Translations under genes and position numbers: made by a program
Origin: Megaleporinus macrocephalus
Lineage: Eukaryota > Chordata > Actinopteri > Characiformes > Anostomidae
Direction of reading: 5' to 3'
NCBI GenBank assembly: GCA_021613375.1
Contig: CM038717.1
Coordinates: 40,587,518-40,651,517 of the forward strand
DNA: 64,000 nt
In this document: piece after piece, positions 31,727 through 40,921 of the stretch
How positions within the stretch are numbered: the stretch's first letter is position 1
Layout: each line of letters begins with the position of its first letter
The notes under the pieces: generated by a model
Databases searched by the model: none
What the model saw: the letters and a program-made list of their open reading frames with translations, nothing else
What the model was told of the DNA's origin: nothing

Positions 31727-32114
31727 AGGGCGGTTTGGGGGGGTGGTTTGGATGGTTTGGGGGCAGGTATGGGGGTGGTTTGGACGGTTGAGTGGCGGGT
31801 ATGGGGGTGGTTTGGAAGGAATGGGGGGGGTGGTTTGGACGGTTTGGGGGGCGGGTATGGGGGGGGTGGTATGGAAGGTTTGGGGGGGTGGTTTGGACGG
31901 TTTTGGGGGGGTGGTTTGGACGGTTTTGGGGGGTGGTTTGGATGGTTTGGGGGGCGGGTATGGGGGGGTGGTTTGGAAGGTATGGGGGGGTGGTTTGGAC
32001 AGTTTGGGGGGCGGGTATGGGGGGGTGGTTTGGAAGGTTTGGGGGGGTGGTTTGGACGGTTTTGGGGGGCGGGTATGGGAGGGTGGTTTGGACGGTTTTG
32101 GGGGGGTGGTTTGG
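31727..32114 (+). repeat. G-rich minisatellite, quadruplex-prone
   Basis: Repeats of about 24 bp (GGGGGGTGGTTTGGACGG type), some with an extra CGGGTAT block. Runs of five to seven G occur every unit or so on the + strand. All three forward frames stay open as Gly-Trp-rich strings; these are not genes. Confidence 0.92.
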
Positions 32115-33481
32115 ACCTCACAGCAACACGTATAACCACACCTATACACTCCAAACACCACACTATCAATAATATCATACTTCACCAAATCACCCACACA
32201 CATACATATACACTCTCACACACTCACACACTTACACACACAGAGTGTCAGTGGAGATTAGAGAGCTTTCTGTTACTTCATTTGAATATTTCTCTGTTCA
32301 TCAGTTTTGTTATCCGCCGAGTCGAGTCGAGTCTGCTTTCCTCTGCGTCTTATCGTTTCCTGATTTCACTCCGAGATTCCGCTCGCTGTCGTTTTAATGA
32401 ACTCACCCTCGAAATTCAGCTCTTTCTAATTTAACCGGCAGACTTCCGCCCTGCGTCTCTCCGCTACTCTCGTCTTCCTCTCCCCCGTCAAGGCGGCCGG
32501 GAGGGTCCGCGGGCGCGTCCGGGGAAACGGACCTGCTGTTCTGACTTTCTTACACTTGAGCTCCAGGTACGACTGTGCTCACATGTAAAGGGAGGGTCTC
32601 AGAGTTGCTGGGTTTCGGCAGAAATGTCAGTGTGTGTTGTAACCTTTACCCGAGCATGTTATCTGCCTCGATAGCGAGACGAGGGGGACGGGGGTGACGG
32701 GGGGGTGAAGGATGGAGACGACGCGATGGGATTTGAAAGGTCCCGATCGGAGGCTGGCCCTGGGGCTATCTCCCCTTCACAGTTCAGTGACACGAGTGCC
32801 CTGTCACACACTAACACACGTATACATCAGGGGCATAGCTACATGGGGCCCGGGGGGCCGAACCCACCCCGCTAAAATCCAGAACCCAGATTTCTGATAA
32901 AGTTCTGTACGGTTCTCATTTGCAGAAGTTGTATTTTCTTGCTGGCTTTAAGCTGCACTGAGTTAGACTGACAGTTTCAACTGAGTCAGGAGAAAAACCC
33001 TGGTCAGCTTCATTAGGGGGGGTTTCATTGCGGGTGGGTGGGTTTTGCAAGAGTTTTTCAGACCATGTCATACTTCTTAAAGTAGAAAGTAACTCAGTAT
33101 CAGACTGCACTGGACTTACTCTTAGTACCTTACTCTTAATACTTTACTCTTAGTACTTAGGACTTTACTCCTACTGCTTTACTATCAGTGCTGTAGAAGG
33201 TAGGATTGGTTAATTAGCCGGTCCTTCGGTGTTGAGGTTACGGAGACCAGTGGAGTTACCGCCACTGACCCGCTTCATCACAGATTTTAAAGTCCGATTT
33301 TTAAAGTTGTTTTGGTCGCATTAGGTTTTACTCATGACCTCATCTGTGAATCAAGCCAACGTGGCTTTCTTCATAGAAGTGTAAACATCTGAATCCAGGT
33401 AAGACCCACAGTGCACTGGCAGCGTATACAGTGAGTAACGTTAGCCAGTTAGATGTGAGGTCAGTAATCGTGTGTGAGCCG
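32115..33481. other. Unique DNA, no gene recognised
   Basis: Contains a short CACA tract (32195-32245), a CpG-rich stretch at 32440-32530 and otherwise featureless sequence. Confidence 0.5.
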
Positions 33482-34385
33482 GTGTCGGAGGGCGGCCAGT
33501 GTCGGAGGGACGTTGTGTGGGAGGGCGGCTGTGTGGGAGGGCGGCTGTGTGGGAGGGTCGCGGTGTCGGAGGGCGGCCGTGTGGGAGGGCGGCGGTGTGT
33601 GAGGGCGGCGGTGTGGGAGGGCCGCTGTGTGGGAGGGCCGCGGTGTGGGAGGGAAGCTGGGTGGGAGGGCGGCTGTGCCGGAGGGTCGGAGAGCGGCGGT
33701 GTGGGAGGGACGCTGTGTGGGAGGGCGACGGTGTGGGAGGGCGGCGGTGTGGGAGGGCGGCGGTGTGGGAGGGACGCTGTGTGGGAGGGCGGCGGTGTGG
33801 GAGGGCGGCGGTGTGGGAGGGACGCTGTGTGGGAGGGACGCTGTGTGGGAGGGCGGCGGTGTGGGAGGGACGCTGTGTGGGAGGGCGGCGGTGTGGGAGG
33901 GCGGCGGTGTGGGAGGGCGGCTGTGTGGAAGGGACGCTGTGTCGGAGGGCGGCGGTGTGGGAGGGACGCTGTGTGGGAGGGCGGCTGTGTGGAAGGGACG
34001 CTGTGTCGGAGGGCGGCGGTGTGGTAGGGACGCTGTGTCGGAGGGCGGCGGTGTGGGAGGGACGCTGTGTCGGAGGGCGGCGGTGTGGTAGGGACGCTGT
34101 GTCGGAGGGCGGCGGTGTGGGAGGGACGCTGTGTCGGAGGGCGGCGGTGTGGGAGGGCGACTGTGTGGGAGGGACGCTGTGTCGGAGGGCGGCGGTGTGG
34201 GAGGGACGCTGTGTCGGAGGGCGGCGGTGTGGGAGGGACGCTGTGTCGGAGGGACGCTGTGTCGGAGGGCGGCGTTGTGGGAGGGACGCTGTGTTGGAGG
34301 GACGCTGTGTCGGAGGGCGGCGGTGTCGGAGGGCGGTTGTGCCGGAGGGTCGGAGGGCGGCGGTGTCGGAGGGCGGCGGTGTGGA
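33482..34385 (+). repeat. 16-bp GC-rich minisatellite, about 56 copies
   Basis: The unit is GTGTGGGAGGGCGGCG with frequent GGGACGCT and GTGTCGG variants. As 16 is not a multiple of 3, each frame cycles through the same 16-codon string (VWEGRCVGGRRCGRDA-like), so all three + frames are open for hundreds of codons. Very CpG-rich. No start context or domain. Confidence 0.95.
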
Positions 34386-34855
34386 ATGTTAGTAAACTAG
34401 GTGGAGGTCACTGCGGGGCTAAAACGAGCGCTCACACGCAGATCCAGCACCTCAACTTCATCTAATGTGGAGTTTAATCACTCCAGACTAATCAGGCTTC
34501 AGTCTACACTGCTGGTGTCTCGCTGATGACTGTTAGCTGAAGTCGAGATGGACGTGATTTCGGAATGCCCGATGTGCCGTTCTGTAATTCCAATCTGGTA
34601 GAAAATTGCTCGGAAGATGTCCCAGCAGTGCCGCGTTCGCCGTGCTTTCATTGAGTGGAGTAAAATAATGCAGGCGGTTTTTAAATCTTGGCCTCACTGA
34701 AGCAGAATAATGGCTCTTCATGAGATCATCACTCCAAACATCACAAACATCAGGAGCGCAGCGCTGCAGACGCCAGGAACCAGCTCCGCACACATCCCAC
34801 ACTTACGCCATTTATTACTGAAAATGATTCAGGAGCCGCTTCAGGTGTCTATCTC
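34386..34855. other. Unique DNA, no gene recognised
   Basis: Non-repetitive sequence between a minisatellite and a telomere-like tract. No open frame with a domain. Confidence 0.5.
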
Positions 34856-34929
34856 AGGGTTAGGGTTAGGTCTAGGGTTAGGGTTAGGTCTAAGGTTAGG
34901 GTTAGGTCTAGGGTTAGGGTTAGGGCTAG
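34856..34929 (+). repeat. Interstitial telomere-like tract
   Basis: GGTTAGGGTTAGG repeats with regular TCTAGGG or TCTAAGG substitutions every third or so unit, about 74 bp. Probably an old interstitial telomeric sequence or a locally grown repeat. It lies just before the SINE. Confidence 0.85.
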
Positions 34930-34986
34930 ATCCTCTGTTTGTTTTTGTCCACTCAGTCCAGCGCAGCCAATCAGAACAGTGTTTGT

Positions 34987-35320
34987 GGGCAGTCGTGGCC
35001 TGAAGGTGGGCAGTCGTGGCCTTTGTGGGCAGTCGTGGCCTGAAGGATAGGGATCCGGTCTTGTGACCGGAAGGTCGCCGGTTCGATCCCCAGGATCCCC
35101 CAGGATCCCCCAGGCCACGACTGAGGTGCCCTTGAGCAAGGCGCCTATCCCCTACTGCTCCCCGGGCGCCGTGGATAGGGCTGCCCACCGTTCCGGGCAC
35201 GTGTGCTCACTGCCCCCTAGTGTGTTCACTAGTGTGTGTGTATATGTGGGTGTTTCACTGCACGGATGGGTTAAATGCGGAGGTCAAATTCCGCTGTGTG
35301 CAAAATCACATGTGGCTAAT
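34987..35320 (+). mobile_element. tRNA-derived SINE with duplicated head
   Basis: The box A-like TGGCCTGAAGG (35036-35046) and box B GGTTCGATCCC (35080-35090) are 33 bp apart, as in RNA polymerase III promoters. The body contains GAGGTGCCCTTGAGCAAGGC, CTCCCCGGGCGCCGTGGAT and ATGGGTTAAATGCGGAGG, a SINE type I know from otophysan fishes. The first 20 or so bases of the head (GGGCAGTCGTGGCC) are present three times at 34987, 35008 and 35027, and CAGGATCCCC is triplicated after box B. It is not a functional tRNA gene: no cloverleaf 3' half is present. Confidence 0.85.
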
Positions 35321-35747
35321 TTGAGTGTCTAAGTCTAAAGACTCATGTGGAGATGAAGACCGTCTCCTTGTGTGTGAGTGAATGGAGCTGAACTGCTGAA
35401 GGCGGGTATGTGGAAAAATGTTTCTTTGACTACACGATACGCAACCAACAGCAGCATGCAACCATGTACATGTACATGACTGGAGAAAAGGTATGACTGA
35501 GGAAAAGTTTTCCCCGGAATTCCACAATGAGGCTTCCAAGAAACTCAACATCTGGTTTATTTCACCCTGCAGATGACGGCCAGGAGTCGGGAAAACTGGA
35601 CTTCTCACGGAACGTTTTGCGGAATGCTGTCATCGATGCTTTCTGTTGTTGGAATGTAATGAGAATGTAACAAACTTCCCGGGACCGTCTGAATGCACCG
35701 AGTAGTCTGAGGCTGAGGTTCCTCAGAGTGACATGAGCTTGCTCAGG
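35321..35747. other. Unique DNA, no gene recognised
   Basis: Non-repetitive. A short open frame on the minus strand (35306-35608) has no recognisable domain. Confidence 0.5.
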
Positions 35748-36424
35748 TCCACTGCAGCTCTGAGAGTGCTCGGGTCCGCTGCAGCTCTGAGAGTGCGCGG
35801 GTCCACTGCAGCTCTGAGAGTGCTCAGGTCCACTGCAGCTCTGAGAGTGCTCGCATCCTCTGCAGCTCTGAGGTTGCGGGGGTCCGCTGCAGCTCTGAGA
35901 GTGCTCGGGTTCGCTGCAGCTCTGAGAGTGCTCGGGTTCGCTGCAGCTCTGAGAGTGCTCAGGTGCGCTGCAGCTCTGAGAGTGCTCGGGTCCGTTGCAG
36001 CTCTGAGAGTGCGCGGGTCCGCTGCAGCTCTGAGAGTGCTCGGGTCCGCTGCAGCTCTGAGAGTGCTCGGGTTCGCTGCAGCTCTGAGAGTGCTCAGGTG
36101 CGCTGCAGCTCTGAGAGTGCTCGGGTTCGCTGCAGCTCTGAGAGTGCTCAGGTGCGCTGCAGCTCTGAGAGTGCTCAGGTGCGCTGCAGCTCTGAGAGTG
36201 CTCGGGTTCGCTGCAGCTCCGAGAGTGCTCGGGTTCGCTGCAGCTCTGAGAGTGCTCAGGTGCGCTGCAGCTCTGAGAGTGCTCAGGTGCGCTGCAGCTC
36301 TGAGAGTGCTCGGGTTCGCTGCAGCTCTGAGAGTGCTTGGGTTCGCTGCAGCTCTGAGAGTGCTCAGGTGCGCTGCAGCTCTGAGAGTGCTCGGGTTCGC
36401 TGCAGCTCTGAGAGTGCTTGGGTC
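35748..36424. repeat. 27-bp minisatellite, about 25 copies
   Basis: The unit contains GCTGCAGCTCTGAGAGTGCT followed by CGGGTCC or variants. Nine codons long, hence open frames on both strands (RCSSESARV and NPSTLRAAA repeats). CTGCAG recurs in nearly every unit. Confidence 0.95.
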
Positions 36425-36544
36425 CTCTCTCCTCGCTGCTCCTCTTCCTTTATCGTTCGCTACTTGGAAACAACCCATGTGCGTCCAATCCGCCTGTATG
36501 GAGGGAAGCCGGTCGGTTCAATCTGGCAACCCATATATGGAATA

Positions 36545-37060
36545 TTGGAACTCCTCTCTGAGGGGTGTGATGGGAAGTTATGGTTGCTATGGAGTGTAGG
36601 AACTCCTGTCTGAGGGGTGTTGGAAAGTTATGGTTGTTATAGAGTGAAGGAACTCCTGTCTCAGGGGTGTGTTGGAAAGTTATGGTTGCTATGGAGTGTA
36701 GGAACCCCTGTCTGAGGGGTGTGTTGGAAAGTTATGGTTGCTATGGAGTGTAGGAACTCCTGTCTGAGGGGTGTGTTGGAAAGTTATGGTTGCTATGGAG
36801 TGTAGGAACTCCTGTCTGAGGGGTGTGTTGGAAAGTTATGGTTGCTATGGAGTATAGGAACTCCTGTCTGAGGGGTGTGATGGGAAGTTGGTTGTTATGG
36901 AGTGTAGGAACCCCTGTCTGAGGGGTGTGTTGGAAAGTTATGGTTGCTATGGAGTGTAGGAACTCCTGTCTGAGGGGTGTGTTGGAAAGTTATTGTTGCT
37001 ATGGAGTGTAGGAACTCCTGTCTGAGGGGTGTGATGGGAAATTGGTTGTTATGGACTGTA
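36545..37060. repeat. 52-bp minisatellite, about 9 copies
   Basis: The unit contains GGAACTCCTGTCTGAGGGGT and GGAAAGTTATGGTTGCTATG. Copies differ by a few bases and one short deletion. Confidence 0.92.
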
Positions 37061-37079
37061 AGTGTGTGTAGTATTGTGA

Positions 37080-37255
37080 TAAGGGTGATGAGGCAGATGT
37101 GGGTGGTGAGGGGGATGAGGGTGATGTGGGTGGTCGGTGGTGTGGGTGGTAAGGGTGATCTGGGTGGTGTGGGTGGTGAGGGTGATCTGGGTGATGAGGG
37201 TGATGTGGGTGGTGAGGATGATGTGGGTGGTGAGGGTGATATGGGTGGTGTGGGC
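37080..37255. repeat. GGTGAT/GGTGGT simple repeat
   Basis: Irregular hexanucleotide-like repeat of GGTGATGTGGGTGGTGAGG type following directly on the 52-bp array. Confidence 0.85.
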
Positions 37256-37285
37256 ATTCTGAATAATTCACTCCATCAGCTGACA

Positions 37286-37286
<1 letters not shown>

Positions 37287-37320
<34 letters not shown>

Positions 37321-37462
37321 CCTCTCTCTCTTCCTCTCTCTCTCTCCCTCTCTTCCTCTCTCTCTCTCTCTCCCTCTCTTCCTCTCTCTCTCTCTTCCTC
37401 TCTCTCTCTCCCTCTCTTCCTCTCTCTCTCTCTCCCTCTCTCTGTCTCTACACCTCTCTCTC

Positions 37463-37493
<31 letters not shown>

Positions 37494-37605
37494 CCCTCTC
37501 TTCCTCTCTCTCTCTCTCTCCCTCTCTTCCTCTCTCTCTCTCTTCCTCTCTCTCTCTCCCTCTCTTCCTCTCTCTCTCTCTCTCCCTCTCTCTGTCTCTA
37601 CACCT
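37287..37605. repeat. CT-rich microsatellite with internal duplication
   Basis: (CT)n with CCCT and TTCC interruptions. The distinctive CTCTGTCTCTACACCTC occurs at about 37438 and 37588, so a block of about 150 bp is duplicated. A looser pyrimidine-rich stretch continues to the L2 at 37834. Confidence 0.9.
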
Positions 37606-38284
37606 CACCTCTTTCTTTTCCTTTCCTCCCCCACCACTCTCCTCTCTTCTTCTCTCCTCCCCTTGTTCCTCCTGTACTCCCCTCTCTTCTACTCCCTTCT
37701 CTTCTCTACTTCTCCTTTCACTTCTCCTTTTTCCTTCCTTACCACACTTTTTTCCTCTCCTCTACTCCCCTCTTTCCTCTACTCCCCTATTTCCTCTACT
37801 TCCCTCTTTCCTCTACTCCCCTCCCTGTTCTACTCAAGTCAAGTCAAGTTTATTTGTATAGCGCTTTTTACAACGATGTTGTCACAAAGCAGCTTTACAG
37901 GAATTTTAAAAACATGAAAAACATGAAATCACAGCTGTTTATCCCCCTGTGAGCAAATCAGAGGCAACAGTGGCAACAACACCTCCTCAACTGGAGGAAG
38001 AAACCTTGGGAGGAACCAGACTCACAAGGGGAGACCCATCCTCCTCTGGTCGAACAGTATTTACAGTTTAGAAACTAAAGCTGAGTCTGATGGTAGAAGC
38101 TTTAGAAGCTGTACGGGTGCTACATCAGGTGGATGATACAGTGATGCAGTCAAGGATGGAGCAAATGGCACAAATGGAGAGGAGAACTGGTTGGTGCCAA
38201 GTGACGGGGGGCCCTGGTGGTCAGTCCTTTACAGTATTCGGCGGGACAGGTGGGCGGTTTTTTTCCTCGGAAAGAGAAAAGAAA

Positions 38285-38545
38285 GAGTTAGTTCTGGTTT
38301 GTGTTAGTACAGAGACTGAGTTAGTTCTGGTTTGTGTTAGTACAGAGACTGAGTTAGTTCTGGTTTGTATTAGTACAGAGACAGAGTTAGTTCTGGTTTG
38401 GGTTAGTACAGAGACAGAGTTAGTTCTGGTTAAGGTTAGTACAGAGACAGAGTTAGTTCTGGTTTAGGTTAGTACAGAGACAGAGTTAGTTCTGGTTTGT
38501 GTTAGTACAGAGACAGAGTTAGTTCTGGTTTGTGTTAGTACAGAG
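38285..38545 (-). repeat. 33-bp tandem repeat in L2 3'-UTR, about 8 copies
   Basis: The unit contains GAGTTAGTTCTGGTTTGTG plus TTAGTACAGAGAC, eleven codons long. Not expanded in the other L2 copies here. Confidence 0.9.
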
Positions 38546-38630
38546 ACAGAGGCTGGTGCTTGTTAAGCGTTACTACCGTACTTTAGGCCTCTCTATCTTT
38601 AGAGAGTTCCAGGTTCTAAGTCAATAAACA

Positions 38631-38955
38631 AAAGAAGAAGAACTAACGGGTGAAACGAGGAGTGCGCCACTAGACTGAGCAGGACACCCTCAAGACCTAA
38701 CTTGGCCTTTGTTATTCACCCGTCCAATCTCCCTCATGCTAACAAGGTTAGGAGAACGAAGGGGTGTGGAATAAGTCAATAAATCAATTTAGAGATACTC
38801 GCAGCAACTAAGTAGGTCAAGAAACAGGAGAAGAAGAACTAACGGGTGAAACGAGGAGTGCGCCACTAGACTTAGCATGACACCCTGAAGACCTAGCTTG
38901 GCTTTTGTTATTCACCCGTCCAATCTCCCTCATGCTAACACGGTTGGGATAACGA
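38631..38955 (-). repeat. 196-bp tandem duplication in L2 3'-UTR
   Basis: AACTAACGGGTGAAACGAGG begins at 38641 and again at 38837. Each copy contains ACGGGTGA and, about 80 bp on, TCACCCGT, an inverted pair that could form a stem. Confidence 0.85.
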
Positions 38956-39316
38956 GGGGGTGTACAGAGGATATGAGGATAAGGGGATATGGAGTGTTTA
39001 GAGTGCAGCTGGTGACTCTGACAGATCAGATTTTAAACAAAACGAACTAAAAGGAAGAGAAACTGCACACGTGCTACATCTGGATGATACAGTGATGCAA
39101 TCAAGGTGCAGCAGATGACTAACATCCATAAAGATGACATAGATGAAGAGGTTATAAGGTAACAAGGGGTACTGATGGTCAGTCCTCCAACAGTATTCGG
39201 CAGAACAGGTGGGCTGTTATTACCTCAGAAAGAAGGAGAAAAGAAAAGGAAAGAAAAAGAAAAGAAAAACAAGGTTAGTTCAGGTTTGGAGTAATACAGT
39301 GGATGAGAAGCATAGC

Positions 39317-40681
39317 TCAGTCACCAAAAGCTAAACTGAACAAGTATGTTTTTAGTCTGGACTTAAATATTGAGACTGTGTCAGAGTCCCAAACATTAAC
39401 TGGGAGATTATTCCACAATTTGGGGGCTTTGTAGGAAAAAGCTCTTCCCCCCACTGTAGTCTTCTGAATTTTAGGAACTATTAGAAAACCAGCATCCTGT
39501 GATCTGAGTGAACGTGGCGGTTCATAATAGGAAATAAGATCTTGCAGGTACTCCGGTGTGAGACCGTGCAGGGTTTTATACGTCAGTAATAGAATTTTAT
39601 AGTCGATACGGAATTTAACAGGAAGCCAGTGTAGTGCTGATAAAACTGGACTGATGTGATGGAATTTCCTGGTTTTAGTTAGTACTCTAGCTGCAGAGTT
39701 CTGAACTAACTGGAGTTTATTCAGGTTCCTGCTGGAGCATCCTGACAATAATGCATTGCAATAATCTAGCCTTGAGGTTATAAAGGCATGTATCAACTTT
39801 TCAGCATCAGACACAGATAACATATTTCTTAACTTTGAAATGTTTCGCAGGTGAAGAAACGCTGTTCTTGTAATGTTACCTATGTGTTGATTAAATGTCA
39901 GATCTGAGTCGATTGTTACACCAAGATTTTTGGCTACTGAACCAGGAACTACAGAGAAGTCAGCAAGATTTAACATTAAATCTGAACATTTAGTCCGAGC
40001 AGCCTTTGGGCCGAGAAGGAGAACTTCTGTTTTATCTGGGTTTAAAAGAAGGAAGTTTTGTAGCATCCAAAGTCTAATATCTCTTACACAATCTTCTATC
40101 TTCTTTAATCTGGATTTATCATCTGGTTTGGCTGATATGTACAGCTGTGTGTCATCGGCATAACAGTGGAAACTAATTCCATGTCTATTTATAACTGAGC
40201 CTAATGGTAACAGAGGACCTAAAACAGAACCTTGTGGAACTCCATATTTCACTCTTGTATAATTAGATGATACATTATTTATCTTTACAAACTGAAAGCG
40301 ATCACTAAGGTAAGATGTGAACCAGGATAACGCTGTTCCTGTGATTCCAACCACATTTTCTAGCCTGTCCAAGAGAATAGTGTGATCTATAGTGTCAAAA
40401 GCTGCACTTAGATCTAGTAGCACCAGTAGAGATACGTGGCCCTGATCAGAGGCAAGAAGAAGATCATTTGTTATCTTAACTAAAGCTGTCTCTGTACTGT
40501 GATGTGGCCTAAAACCAGATTGGAATTTTTCATATATGTTGTTCTTATGTAGATGAGAACAGAGTTGTCGAGCTACAGCCTTTTCTAAAATCTTAGAGAT
40601 AAAAGGTAAATTGGAAATGGGTCTATAACTGGACAGTTCTCTGGGGTCAAGATTTGGCTTCTTTATCAAGGGTTTTATCAC
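39317..40681 (-). pseudogene. L2 ORF2 reverse-transcriptase domain (454 codons open)
   Basis: Reverse transcriptase of an L2/CR1-clade LINE. In order: [56 protein letters not shown], catalytic [55 protein letters not shown] and a C-terminal [14 protein letters not shown]. It is uninterrupted here, but the upstream sequence is out of frame near 40740 and the endonuclease half is separated by the nested LINE. Labelled pseudogene because the whole ORF2 cannot be read. Confidence 0.9.
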
Positions 40682-40921
40682 AGCTAGTTTAAAAGACTTA
40701 GGTACATGACCCAGACTAAGAGAAGAGTTGATGATAGTTAAGGTTTAATAATAGCTGGTAATACTTGTTTCAATAGGCTTGTTGGAATCATATCAAGTGT
40801 GCATGTAGCAGAATTTGAAGAAGAGATTAGTTTTTCTAGTTCTGTCTGCTGAAGTGGACAGAATGTTTCTAGTCTTTCTTCTAAAATCACATTTGTGCTG
40901 TGTCAGCCAAACCAGATGAAG

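Noticed and set aside
33431..34465. Overlapping Gly-Arg-Cys-rich open frames in three frames
   Set aside because: Product of a 16-bp stop-free unit; every frame gives the same cycle of residues.
34856..34929. True chromosome end
   Set aside because: Only 74 bp, degenerate, and followed by unique DNA and a SINE, so it is interstitial.
35027..35100. tRNA gene
   Set aside because: Box A and box B are present, but the 3' half of a cloverleaf is not, and the sequence continues into a SINE body.
35723..36613. Open frames on both strands over 35723-36613
   Set aside because: 27-bp minisatellite with stop-free units on both strands.
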